A stretch of DNA of 64,000 nt, taken from Dasania marina DSM 21967. GTDB taxonomy: Bacteria; Pseudomonadota; Gammaproteobacteria; Pseudomonadales; Dasaniaceae. Shown here one piece after another: positions 17,273 to 25,502 of this stretch. Under the pieces are notes generated by a model. The model was not told where the DNA came from. It saw only the letters and a list, made by a program, of their open reading frames with translations, and made no database searches. A program made the translations under genes and the position numbers. The stretch lies in contig NZ_KB891586.1 of the NCBI RefSeq assembly GCF_000373485.1, positions 324,734-388,733 on the forward strand. Direction: 5' to 3'. Within the stretch, counting starts at the first letter, position 1. Every line of letters begins with the position of its first letter.

Positions 17273-18187
17273 CTATTTGCTCCATTCAACTCTGGGATCA
17301 AAGCTAGTACTGCTGGCTAACTGCTGCCACAGCGCGGTGGTTTTTTCATCATTACTGGCGGGTATAACAATTTTAACCACGGCATAGAGATCGCCGGTCT
17401 CCTGCCCTGCTCCCGCCTTACTTTTTAAGCCCTTACCTTTAATACGCAGCTTTTTACCGGCCGATGTATTAGGCGCTATAGTGACATTCACCGAGCCTTG
17501 CAAGGTGGGTAACTGAACCTTGGTACCTAGTGCCGCCTCCCAAGGCGCCAAAGGCAGGGTCAGCATAAGATCATGACCTTGCACATCAAACAACGGATGC
17601 GGCACTAGGCGTATATGCAAATATAAATCACCTGCACCGCCTTGGCCGTGACCTGCGCCACCTTGGCCTTTTACCCGTATGCGTTCACCATCAGCGACCC
17701 CTTGTGGGATGGTGACTTTTAAATGCTTCTTATTGGCTGCACCCTGTAGCTGATACTCTACCGTTTTAACGGTGCTTTGCAGAATTTCTTCCAAAAAGAT
17801 AGGTATTTCTATTTCCACATCCTGCCCTCTTACGGAGCGCTGGCGCGCTTGAGAAAACCCATGGCTGCCGCCAAACATGGAATTGAAAAAGTCTGAATAA
17901 TCCCCACCCTGCTCGTAGCTTCCGTTAGTACCTTGCCAGCCCGGTGGTGGCGTAAAGCCGCCGCTTTGGCTACCGTATTTGCGCAGCTCATCGAATTCGG
18001 CACGGCGCTTATCGTCTTTTAATACTTCATAGGCTTCTGCAGCTTCCTTAAATTTATCTTCTGCGCCCTTATCGGGGTTCATATCAGGATGATACTGGCG
18101 TGCCAACTTTCTATAGGCTGTTTTTATAGTTTTGGCATCGGCATCGTCTTTAACCCCGAGAATCTTATAGTAATCTTTAAACTCCAT
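17273..18187 (-). CDS. cbpA: Curved DNA-binding protein CbpA (DnaJ homologue)
   Basis: Type II J-protein that works with DnaK and binds nucleoid DNA in stationary phase in E. coli. 304 residues from [13 protein letters not shown]-domain with HPD ([10 protein letters not shown]), Gly/Phe-rich linker (residues about 75-115) and two C-terminal beta-barrel substrate domains ([28 protein letters not shown]). There is no zinc-finger region, unlike dnaJ at the left edge. AGGA 6 nt before ATG 18187 supports this start. Operon with cbpM. Confidence 0.95.
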   Translation of the reverse strand: MEFKDYYKILGVKDDADAKTIKTAYRKLARQYHPDMNPDKGAEDKFKEAAEAYEVLKDDKRRAEFDELRKYGSQSGGFTPPPGWQGTNGSYEQGGDYSDFFNSMFGGSHGFSQARQRSVRGQDVEIEIPIFLEEILQSTVKTVEYQLQGAANKKHLKVTIPQGVADGERIRVKGQGGAGHGQGGAGDLYLHIRLVPHPLFDVQGHDLMLTLPLAPWEAALGTKVQLPTLQGSVNVTIAPNTSAGKKLRIKGKGLKSKAGAGQETGDLYAVVKIVIPASNDEKTTALWQQLASSTSFDPRVEWSK

Positions 18188-18337
18188 ACCGCTTCCTAAT
18201 AGCAAAATGAACCTGTTAATCATGGCAGCTAATGCCATTTCGGCAAATCATTATGTGCCTATGTCATGGCTTATGATAGTTTTTTGAAATTGTAATCACG
18301 ACTTGTCGATCTTGCTGAACTACCACCATAGCTGAGT

Positions 18338-18456
18338 TATCTACCCGCTGTGTCGAAGTAATAGTCTGCGCGCTGCTGTTTATCCTCATCATTTCCGTGT
18401 TTAAACCAATGCCAAGGATTGAGCTTTTCTCAGGTTGAATGTTTTTCAGTATTCAT
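18338..18456 (-). pseudogene. Broken small gene with in-frame TGA, perhaps an Hsp20 remnant
   Basis: ATG 18456 has GAGG 8 nt upstream and reads MNTEKHST, then TGA (18430-18432), then continues in frame EKLNPWHWFKHGNDEDKQQ and on to a TAA at 18338. The LNPWHWFKH segment resembles the N-terminus of Hsp20-type proteins often found in this setting, but nothing of the crystallin domain remains. It lies in the 360-bp gap between cbpA and the intact hsp20. Probably decayed DNA; the similarity is from memory. Confidence 0.4.
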
Positions 18457-18503
18457 CAGCAATACCTCATACACTTAAGCAATGAAGTATTGCTAACATC
18501 CAA

Positions 18504-18537
18504 GGCTGCCGGCAGAGCCTTACCGCTACCGGCAGCC
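18504..18537 (-). terminator. Possible terminator-like hairpin after hsp20
   Basis: Perfect 9-bp inverted repeat GGCTGCCGG / CCGGCAGCC with a 16-nt loop, 10 nt after the hsp20 stop on the minus strand. There is no T-run, so it may protect the 3' end rather than terminate. Confidence 0.45.
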
Positions 18538-18547
18538 CAGCTTTACG

Positions 18548-19030
18548 CTATGCAGCCTGCTCGTCTTTAGCGTCAGGCTTGTTTGCCTCCTTATGCTCTA
18601 AAACATTGCCACCTTTAGTAATAGCTATGGTTTTAGGTTTCATCGCTTCGGGTATTTCCTTAACCAAGCTAATACTTAACAGGCCATTATCAAGACTGGC
18701 ATCCACCACCTCTACCTGATCATCTAAATTAAACTTACGCTCAAAGCTGCGGTTGGCTATGCCTTGATACAGGTAATTGTGCTGCTCGGCATTGGTTTTT
18801 TCTCCGCGTACACTAAGCACGCCTTTTTCCACATTTATATCTAGCTCTTGCTCGGTAAAGCCCGATACAGCCAAGGTAATGGCGTAATGGTTATCTTCCA
18901 GTGCTTCGATATTATAGGGTGGATAGTTAGGGCTAACGGTATCAGCACGTAGCATATTATCTAATAAATTAGCCAATCTATCGAAGCCTATACTGCTGCG
19001 ATACAGTGGGGTTAAATCAACTGTGTTCAT
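18548..19030 (-). CDS. ibpA: Small heat-shock protein, IbpA-like Hsp20
   Basis: Alpha-crystallin-type holdase that binds unfolding proteins for later refolding by DnaK. 160 residues: short N-terminus (TPLYRSSIGFDRLANLLDNM), crystallin domain (YNIEALEDNHYAITLAVSGF, GVLSVRGEK, FERKFNLDD) and a C-terminal tail with an acidic end. AAGGAG lies 6 nt before ATG. The neighbouring cbpAM and the promoter at 19123-19148 fit a heat-stress cluster. The Shine-Dalgarno sits inside a small possible hairpin (ATTCT-TAAGG-AGAAT), which could act as an RNA thermometer. Confidence 0.93.
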   Translation of the reverse strand: MNTVDLTPLYRSSIGFDRLANLLDNMLRADTVSPNYPPYNIEALEDNHYAITLAVSGFTEQELDINVEKGVLSVRGEKTNAEQHNYLYQGIANRSFERKFNLDDQVEVVDASLDNGLLSISLVKEIPEAMKPKTIAITKGGNVLEHKEANKPDAKDEQAA

Positions 19031-19122
19031 CTATATTCTCCTTAAGAATCAACAAAAATAAACAGCTGTGTTTCAGCTAGTTACCGCACCCGCTCGCTAA
19101 GAACCTAGCCGGCAATCAATAA

Positions 19123-19148
19123 CTATGGACAGGAAATATGATTTCAAT
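19123..19148 (-). promoter_or_regulatory. Weak sigma-32-like promoter for hsp20
   Basis: Minus strand: ATTGAAA (19142-19148), then 11 nt, then GTCCATAG (19123-19130). The -35 is one mismatch from CTTGAAA and the -10 is partial. It lies about 95 nt before the hsp20 start. Confidence 0.4.
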
Positions 19149-19240
19149 AGGAAGAATTTATAAAAATTAATTATAAAAAATAGTATAAATATGCGAGCAA
19201 ACTATTTTGAAAGGCAGGGGCTAGCAGCCCCCCTAGCGCA

Positions 19241-19636
19241 TTATTCTTTATCGAAGCCATCAACCACTATAGCGCCCATAGAGGCGGGCATAGCAATGAT
19301 AATTAGCCGCTTGAGCGCCACTATGGGCTCTGTCAATATAGGTAACTTGTCCAAGGCCAATAGCACTAAGGCCACTACCAACATAGATATAACATAGGCA
19401 ATAACGATACGTGCCACATACACCGGCATTCGGTATTTTACATTGCTTTGGAACACGCCTTCGTAGGCAAAGAAGGCCAAGAAGATGATAGACAGAGAAA
19501 ATAACAGGGCGATATTAGCCATGGGTAAGGTTTTGCTTAACGACCAAGCCTCCTCCGAAAAAGAAATAGGCACCGCTAACACAAACGAACCAACAAAGAC
19601 TTGGCTGACATCTTCAAGATTAAAGTAGAGCTTCAA
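19241..19636 (-). CDS. Small integral membrane protein, DUF2391-like
   Basis: 131 residues with about four hydrophobic helices. The sequence QVFVGSFVLAVPISFSEEAW near the N-terminus matches my memory of the DUF2391 / TIGR02587 family of integral membrane proteins, with no known function. TTG start at 19636 backed by GGAG 7 nt upstream. It sits between hsp20 and the last gene of the ectoine cluster, with gaps on both sides, so it is probably its own unit. Confidence 0.7.
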   Translation of the reverse strand: MKLYFNLEDVSQVFVGSFVLAVPISFSEEAWSLSKTLPMANIALLFSLSIIFLAFFAYEGVFQSNVKYRMPVYVARIVIAYVISMLVVALVLLALDKLPILTEPIVALKRLIIIAMPASMGAIVVDGFDKE

Positions 19637-19718
19637 AGGCTATCTCCAGCAGGGTATCAAGGCATTAACCAACAGGGAGTATAAACTAAATGCCTTAGAT
19701 CTCGCTGTTTTATCAACC

Positions 19719-21152
19719 CTATTGACTGGTACCAGAGGCTTCTGGCAACTTTTCACCACTCAAATGTTTAATCGCGTTGCCTGCCAATAAAAACACTATA
19801 CCCATGACTATGCCGGGAAAACCTTCATACACATAGTTATGCCAGCCTAATGCGCGCCACAGCAAGGCAACGCTAAAGCCGATTAATACCGCCGCTATAG
19901 CCAGCCTCTCGCTAAACCTAAATCCTAGGCAGTACATTAATAATAAAGGCGCAAAGGCGCTGGCCAAACCCGACCAAGCCATGACCACCATGCCAAACAC
20001 CGACTGCTTATTAAACACCGCCAAGGCCAGAGCCAAGCCTGTGACTATTACCGACGATAGCTTCAACAGACTCACCCGCTCTATGTTGCCGGGTAAAATA
20101 TCATGAGTTAGCGCAGCTGAGCAGCTCAGCACTAGCGAGTCGGCGGTAGACATAGTGGCAGCAAAAATACCCGCCAGTATCAATCCCACCCAAACACCCG
20201 GTAACAGGGCTTGCGCCATAGTCGGCAAGGCCAACTCAGCATCAAAGTTACCGGTATCGCTTAATAAGATTTTTGCCAACAAGCCGACAGCCGTCGCCAT
20301 GCAATAAAAGGCGGTAAACCATAGGTAATACCATGTTTTAGCCTGACGCATATTGGCATTATTGTTTAGGGTCATAAAGCGCACCATCACATGGGGCTGC
20401 CCTATCACCGATAAACCGGCAAACAACCAGCCAACAACAAACAGTAACGCCCCCAGCACACCGGGAAACAATAAATCCTCGGGCATCCAGTTCATATAAC
20501 CCGGCACACTGTGCAACTGTTCTATCGCGGGCTGTATGCCACCCAAGCTACTCACCGCCGCGGTTAATAACACCGCCATCGCCACTATCATCACTATGGA
20601 TTGTGCTGCGTCAGTCCATATCGATGCCCGTATGCCACCGGAATAACAATAGATGCAAACAAATAAAGCACTCATGGCGGCGCCCGACCACAATGGCCAG
20701 CCTAGTAATACATGTAAGGCCTTACCGCCCGCCATTAACTGTGCCGCAGCATAGGTTAATAAAAACAGCAGCGAGATAACACCTATAAGACGCTGCAAGC
20801 CTACAAAGTTTTGCCCATGCCAATTACTCAGCACACCAGCATAACTAACCTCGCCATTGTTGCCAGCCGCGTTGCGCAAACGTTTATGCACATATAATGA
20901 GGCCAAGAAGTCACCGCTAATCCAGCCTATCATTAACCATACTGCCGATAAGCCTTGGCTATAGGTGTAACCAATAACCCCTATAAACATATAACCACTG
21001 TTATTGGTAGCCACTGCCGACAAACCCACCAACCAAGGCTTAACGCTGGCACTGGCCAGATAATAGTCCTGCTTGGTACCGCGACTCTTCCAGGCCGAAG
21101 CCGCACCCACAAGTACAAAGCCTAATAGGCAGAGAGCAAAAGAAATTAACAT
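19719..21152 (-). CDS. Sodium/solute symporter (SSS, PutP-like) of the ectoine cluster
   Basis: Inner-membrane sodium-coupled symporter, 477 residues and about 13 membrane helices. The SSS features include ATNNSGYMFIGVIGYTYSQG near residue 50, GGIRASIWTDAAQSIVM near 170 and GIFAATMSTADSLVLS near 335 (sodium site). The ATG overlaps the stop of the TPR gene (TAATG), so it is translated with it. Its place at the end of the ect cluster suggests uptake or recovery of ectoine, hydroxyectoine or proline; SSS transporters (EctI) are known from some ectoine clusters. Substrate not proven. Confidence 0.88.
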   Translation of the reverse strand: MLISFALCLLGFVLVGAASAWKSRGTKQDYYLASASVKPWLVGLSAVATNNSGYMFIGVIGYTYSQGLSAVWLMIGWISGDFLASLYVHKRLRNAAGNNGEVSYAGVLSNWHGQNFVGLQRLIGVISLLFLLTYAAAQLMAGGKALHVLLGWPLWSGAAMSALFVCIYCYSGGIRASIWTDAAQSIVMIVAMAVLLTAAVSSLGGIQPAIEQLHSVPGYMNWMPEDLLFPGVLGALLFVVGWLFAGLSVIGQPHVMVRFMTLNNNANMRQAKTWYYLWFTAFYCMATAVGLLAKILLSDTGNFDAELALPTMAQALLPGVWVGLILAGIFAATMSTADSLVLSCSAALTHDILPGNIERVSLLKLSSVIVTGLALALAVFNKQSVFGMVVMAWSGLASAFAPLLLMYCLGFRFSERLAIAAVLIGFSVALLWRALGWHNYVYEGFPGIVMGIVFLLAGNAIKHLSGEKLPEASGTSQ

Positions 21153-22042
21153 TAACTAGCGGCCTTTTTTATTGTGGTATTAAGTGCAAAGGTTGTTTTA
21201 AATAAGTCATGTTCTACCAGCAATGCTAAAGCTGGGTCGTGCTCTATTTCGTCGCGATAGTTTTCGCTACGATCAATCGCTTCATTTAAGTAACGCATCG
21301 CCTCTTCAAACTGCTGCATAGCAGTATAGGCACAGGCCAATTGATAAAAAGCATGACTGTTTTCAGGGTCAAATTTTAAGGCTTGCAGGCAGAGATTGGC
21401 AGCCCACTGTGGCTCGTTCAGTTCTAATACCGCATCGGCCTTATACGTTAAGGCCTCACAATCGTTAGGCCGTAATTTTAAAATCTCATCATAGGTGCTG
21501 ATTTTATTGGGTATGGCGATGTCTTGTTGCGCCCTAAGCCACAGCGCCTGTATCTCTTGGGTTAGGCCTATCTCATCGCGGTTTTCTTCTATGTGTTTGG
21601 TTTTTTGATGCAGCTGACGCTCTATCCCTTCTAAACGTTTTTCGTATTCACCCACCAATTTAGAAATTTCTTCATCGGCTAGTATATGTACACGCTCTTT
21701 AATATCGCGTATCGAAGTCCAGCCCACGACGACTAGCACCGAGGTGGCCGCGGCAATCAAATAAAAGAAATAGGTCACGGTGTCAGTGGCATAGCTAACC
21801 GCCCTATCGACTGAACGGTGCTCCCTATCTAATATTTGCTGCATCAACTCATGCTTGGTATTGGCCTGCTCTACCCGCAGCGCCTTAACTTCGTCTAGCA
21901 TATAGCGTTCGACAAAAGGGTTGTATAGCGGCTTAGTTAAAGCCTCTACCTCTTGTTTAGCCTTATCCGTTTGTTCGCTATTATTTTCTTGTGCGAAGGC
22001 TATAGAGCTAAAAAAAATACAGACAATTAAGAGGCGATACAT
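21152..22042 (-). CDS. Signal-peptide TPR protein with one membrane helix, ectoine cluster
   Basis: 296 residues. A likely signal sequence (MYRLLIVCIFFSSIAFAQ) is followed by a helical stretch, a hydrophobic helix at about residues 90-112 (VTYFFYLIAAATSVLVVVGW), a charged coiled coil (about 120-160) and TPR repeats (about 185-265: YDEILKLRPNDCEALTYKAD, ALKFDPENSHAFYQLA). This topology would place the TPR domain in the cytoplasm. The start overlaps the last 16 nt of ask; the stop overlaps the symporter start. A scaffold or sensor for the symporter is possible, but function is unknown. Confidence 0.85.
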   Translation of the reverse strand: MYRLLIVCIFFSSIAFAQENNSEQTDKAKQEVEALTKPLYNPFVERYMLDEVKALRVEQANTKHELMQQILDREHRSVDRAVSYATDTVTYFFYLIAAATSVLVVVGWTSIRDIKERVHILADEEISKLVGEYEKRLEGIERQLHQKTKHIEENRDEIGLTQEIQALWLRAQQDIAIPNKISTYDEILKLRPNDCEALTYKADAVLELNEPQWAANLCLQALKFDPENSHAFYQLACAYTAMQQFEEAMRYLNEAIDRSENYRDEIEHDPALALLVEHDLFKTTFALNTTIKKAAS

Positions 22043-23457
22043 ATAGCTAATCCATGATTATGTATTTCTACCAATGAGGCATGCAGACTTTTTACCGCCG
22101 CATCGTAGTCACATTGATTCACTACAAACTGCATATCCACTTGCCGCATAGCCTGGTGTATAGATAAGACATTAATATTGGCATTGGCAACAGCCTGTAC
22201 AGACTTAGCTAAGATACCGGGTATTTGCATATCGCTGCCTATTACCGACACAATAGCGACCTTTCTTTGATTAATATCCGCCTCTTTAAAAGTATTCTGT
22301 ATCGCAGTAATAATACGCTTGACGGTTTTTAAGTTGGTCGAAAGGTAATGGGTAATGGTATTGGCGTTGAGATCTTTAGAAACAACTTGCGCCTTATAAC
22401 GCTGAATAATTTCTAAAATGGCAATATCGTAACGCTGCAAACTGCCCGCCATATCCTGATCAAAAACCTCTAGGGCATAAACACCTCTGCAACCCGCAAT
22501 AATTTCTACGCAGGGCGAATCACTAATATACTCACTGGTGATCAGAGTGCCTGTATGCTCAGGTTCAAAGGTGTTTTTAACCCGCAGTGGAATATTGTTT
22601 TGTCGTAAACCTTTTGCTGCTTTAGGGTGTATGGCTTCCATACCTAAGTTAGCCAACTGATCGGCCACATCATAATTAGTACGACCTATAGGCACGGCAT
22701 TAGCTTCGCCCACTAAACGTGGATCGGCACTGCTAAGGTGAAACTCTTTATGTATTACCGCTTCGTACGCATGTGTGAGCACCGCTAAGCGACTAAAAAT
22801 CATTTCACTATAACCGCGATCAAAGGAAGACATGAGACCTTCCTCACTATGCGCGTAGCCGGTAACGATAGGCAGTTGTTGGCTGAAATCTATGTCTTCA
22901 AAAGCCAAATTAATACGTTCATCTAAAGAGATATGGGTATTGGCACGCCAACCGGTTAAGTCGATAAAGCAAGCATTGACGCCATCGCGCTGTAATAAGC
23001 GCGCAGTATTCCAAGCACTGTGCGCCTCACCGAGGCTGGCTAGCATTTCCCTAACCGTGTGCAAGTGCGAATCTAAAGAAAAGTGGCCATGCTGACAGAG
23101 GCTCTGTAAATCTAATAAGCAGTGTTTAGCATCGTCTAAACGGGTTTGCAAAAAACCATTAGCCTCGTGCAATAACTCTGTGTCGCCAAATAATTGCTGG
23201 TTAATATCTTGCAGCTGCTGACTAAGTTGTTCAAAGCGCTGTAGCCAGGTATCGCCACTCATACCGCCGGCAAATAGCGCGAATATACCCGGCTCGCCGG
23301 TTTTTTTGCTTTCTAACAATAAGTCCGTCACGCCGCCATAGGCTGACACCACAAACACTCGGCCATAGGCCCCGGCTTCGTTATTTAAAATAATATTATC
23401 CCTCACTGAGGAATAATCACTCATTGAGGTACCGCCAATCTTTTCAATCGTGTGCAT
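22027..23457 (-). CDS. ask: Aspartate kinase, ectoine-specific (Ask_Ect)
   Basis: Phosphorylates aspartate, the first step to L-aspartate-semialdehyde, the EctB substrate. 476 residues. The N-terminal EKIGGTSMSDY nucleotide/substrate motif is the form typical of Ask_Ect. A catalytic kinase domain (to about residue 290) is followed by two ACT domains (residues about 320-470, AIVSVIGSDMQ). Ectoine-linked kinases are usually less sensitive to feedback inhibition by lysine and threonine, which would keep flux to ectoine under salt stress. Between the DksA-like gene (21 bp) and the TPR gene (overlap). Confidence 0.93.
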   Translation of the reverse strand: MHTIEKIGGTSMSDYSSVRDNIILNNEAGAYGRVFVVSAYGGVTDLLLESKKTGEPGIFALFAGGMSGDTWLQRFEQLSQQLQDINQQLFGDTELLHEANGFLQTRLDDAKHCLLDLQSLCQHGHFSLDSHLHTVREMLASLGEAHSAWNTARLLQRDGVNACFIDLTGWRANTHISLDERINLAFEDIDFSQQLPIVTGYAHSEEGLMSSFDRGYSEMIFSRLAVLTHAYEAVIHKEFHLSSADPRLVGEANAVPIGRTNYDVADQLANLGMEAIHPKAAKGLRQNNIPLRVKNTFEPEHTGTLITSEYISDSPCVEIIAGCRGVYALEVFDQDMAGSLQRYDIAILEIIQRYKAQVVSKDLNANTITHYLSTNLKTVKRIITAIQNTFKEADINQRKVAIVSVIGSDMQIPGILAKSVQAVANANINVLSIHQAMRQVDMQFVVNQCDYDAAVKSLHASLVEIHNHGLAICIAS

Positions 23458-23478
23458 ATAATACCATCTTTGTTAGTG

Positions 23479-23811
23479 TTAGTTTGCTGCGCAGTTAATA
23501 CAAACCCGGATATGCGGCACTATCTCTAACCTAGCAACAGGAATCGTGGCGTTGCATAACTCGCAGTAACCGGCGTCATCACTTTTTAACCACTCAATAT
23601 TTTTAAGCAATTCAGATAATTCTTTTCTATGGCCTGCATCCACAGTTTCATCTACGGGTGCAGCTATGGTTAAGTCTAGACTGGCACTTTGATCACCTGC
23701 TTGTGTTTGTTTTTTAACCGACAAAGAGTCATTCTCTATTAGATCTTGCTTCAAAAAAGCAATTCTTTGTTCGACTTGACTTATTAACTTGTTTTTTTCA
23801 GTCTTATTCAT
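23479..23811 (-). CDS. TraR/DksA-family zinc-finger protein in the ectoine cluster
   Basis: 110 residues, shorter than DksA (about 150). An N-terminal helical region (IAFLKQDLIENDSLSVKKQ) is followed by a C4 zinc finger with CELC and CINC (residues about 85 and 104). DksA relatives enter the RNA polymerase secondary channel and tune transcription with ppGpp; others act without it. 5 nt downstream of ectD and 21 nt upstream of ask, so it is inside the operon. It may couple ectoine expression to nutrient or stress state. I know of no published ect cluster with such a gene. The acidic coiled-coil tip residues of DksA are not obvious, so activity is open. Confidence 0.85.
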   Translation of the reverse strand: MNKTEKNKLISQVEQRIAFLKQDLIENDSLSVKKQTQAGDQSASLDLTIAAPVDETVDAGHRKELSELLKNIEWLKSDDAGYCELCNATIPVARLEIVPHIRVCINCAAN

Positions 23812-23816
23812 TATGA

Positions 23817-24806
23817 CTACGCATTTGTTTTATGAGTTTTGATAGCGGTAACGGCCTCTCTAGTACAAACATATTCTGGTCGTGCAGGCCTATCACAAAA
23901 GGGTTTCTGCACCTGATTGCTTAAAGCGTTATACACAAAAAAGGCATTTGAGCGTGGGTAAGGGGTGATATTACTATTTGATCCGTGCATGGTATTACAA
24001 TCAAAAACAATAACACTGCCAGGCTTACACACAGCTGTTGCTATATCCCCTTGGTCTATCAACGTGCTTAGACAGGCATCAGATGGCACGCCATACTCCT
24101 GTTTTTTCAAAGAGATTCTATGATGATTGTCGGGGGTATAACCTTCACACACCGCATATTGTTGATGCGAATCAGGTACTAACATTAAAGGACCGTTATG
24201 GCCGTAGTTTTCAGTTAAGCTTATAGACATGCTCAACGCACGCATACGTGGCATACCATCTTCTACATGCCAAGTTTCAAAATCTGAATGCCAGTAAAAA
24301 TCTTTACCCCTATAACCCGGCTTATAGTTTAATCGCGACTGATGTATATACACATCGTCATCTAATATAAACCGCGCCAAATCTACTAAACGGGGATCTT
24401 CAGATAACTGTTTAAATAGCGCACTATGGTTGTGCACTGCAAAGATAGAGCGCACATCACCACTACTGTGCTCGGTAATGGTTTCACGAGCACTTTTTAT
24501 AGACTCACTTACACGGAGCTGCTGCAACTCGGCATTCAAGCGCTCAATTTCTTGCTCGCTAAACACATCATCCAACACCATGTAACCATGCTGCTGGTAA
24601 TGCTTTATGTGTTGCTCTGTTACAGGCGCCTGCGAGTAATCATCGCGGTATACAACGGGATCTTTTCTAGCAATCAATTGCGTTTTTTTACCATCCCTAG
24701 AAGCATAATCATCGCTGTTATGCGCAAAGCTATTATCCTGATTGTAGCTATTTCCTACTGCATCATCTTGGCTTGCGATGGCACAAGTCATCACTACATC
24801 AACCAT
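23817..24806 (-). CDS. ectD: Ectoine hydroxylase EctD
   Basis: Non-heme Fe(II)/2-oxoglutarate dioxygenase that makes 5-hydroxyectoine. 329 residues: a variable N-terminus of about 45 residues longer than many EctD, then the catalytic domain. The EctD signature FYWHSDFETWHVEDGMPRMR carries the HxD iron ligands (residues near 175), and the distal His is in NTMHGSNSN near 275, followed by the 2-oxoglutarate region (YPRSNAFFVYN). 15 nt after ectC; AAGGGG overlaps the end of ectC. Confidence 0.96.
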   Translation of the reverse strand: MVDVVMTCAIASQDDAVGNSYNQDNSFAHNSDDYASRDGKKTQLIARKDPVVYRDDYSQAPVTEQHIKHYQQHGYMVLDDVFSEQEIERLNAELQQLRVSESIKSARETITEHSSGDVRSIFAVHNHSALFKQLSEDPRLVDLARFILDDDVYIHQSRLNYKPGYRGKDFYWHSDFETWHVEDGMPRMRALSMSISLTENYGHNGPLMLVPDSHQQYAVCEGYTPDNHHRISLKKQEYGVPSDACLSTLIDQGDIATAVCKPGSVIVFDCNTMHGSNSNITPYPRSNAFFVYNALSNQVQKPFCDRPARPEYVCTREAVTAIKTHKTNA

Positions 24807-24821
24807 GTTGTTAACTACCCC

Positions 24822-25220
24822 TTATACTGTTTCTTCGTCTAACGCGTAGGCACCTTCTTTGTTGTGTACCTCGTTGCCATTAAGCGGCGGGTTAAATACA
24901 CAGGCCATAGACATTTCTTCAAAAGCGCGCAGCACATGTCTGTCGTGTTTATTAAGCACATATAACGTACCCGGCTCTATAGGATAGCATTTGCCATCAT
25001 CTAGGCTTTCTACCTCACCACGGCCTGAAACACAGTACACCGATTCCAAATGATTTTGATAATGCATTTTAAAATCAGCATCTTTATAAATAGTGGTGAT
25101 ATGAAAAGAAAAACCCATGCCATCACTTTTTAATAACATGCGCGTGCTTTCCCAGTTACCATCGGGCGATACGATTCTGCGTGGTGAGTTTTTAGCTTCT
25201 TGTAATTGTCTAACTATCAT
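24822..25220 (-). CDS. ectC: Ectoine synthase EctC
   Basis: Cupin enzyme that cyclises N-gamma-acetyl-L-2,4-diaminobutyrate to ectoine. 132 residues, the normal length, starting [21 protein letters not shown] with the core [19 protein letters not shown] and [23 protein letters not shown]. The metal-binding Glu/Tyr/His region is present. Its ATG overlaps the stop of the upstream 93-residue gene by 4 nt, so translation is coupled. Confidence 0.97.
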   Translation of the reverse strand: MIVRQLQEAKNSPRRIVSPDGNWESTRMLLKSDGMGFSFHITTIYKDADFKMHYQNHLESVYCVSGRGEVESLDDGKCYPIEPGTLYVLNKHDRHVLRAFEEMSMACVFNPPLNGNEVHNKEGAYALDEETV

Positions 25221-25498
25221 AAATATTCTTCCTCCGTTATCTCTTTAATCTCTATAGTCATAGTTCGCCTACCAGTAACTGTAGCTATCTCGCCGCCATC
25301 GATAATCAGATGATCACCGCTACGTAAAGGCTCTCTATGCGTATCTGACATAATGCGTAGATACCCCTCACCGGCAACACACTCCACTTTATATAAATTG
25401 GGCGCCTCACCGACTGGTAATAAACACCGCTCACCTGGCCATATATTGATATGTAGCTGCTTGGTTTTTTCGGGTGTAGATGTCATCGGGGTATACAT
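25217..25498 (-). CDS. Unknown 93-residue protein between ectB and ectC (orf93)
   Basis: A small soluble protein, 93 residues, predicted beta-rich by eye: alternating hydrophobic strands in [50 protein letters not shown] and TMTIEIKEI. This pattern of G-D/H-G turns recalls half-cupin or DUF2917-type domains, but I cannot assign a family. It starts 4 nt after the ectB stop and ends in a 4-nt overlap with ectC, so it is clearly part of the operon. GGAGG lies 12 nt before ATG, inside the end of ectB. ectB and ectC are normally adjacent, so this insertion is unusual. Role may be in EctC function or regulation. Confidence 0.85.
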   Translation of the reverse strand: MYTPMTSTPEKTKQLHINIWPGERCLLPVGEAPNLYKVECVAGEGYLRIMSDTHREPLRSGDHLIIDGGEIATVTGRRTMTIEIKEITEEEYL

Positions 25499-25502
25499 AG
25501 TG

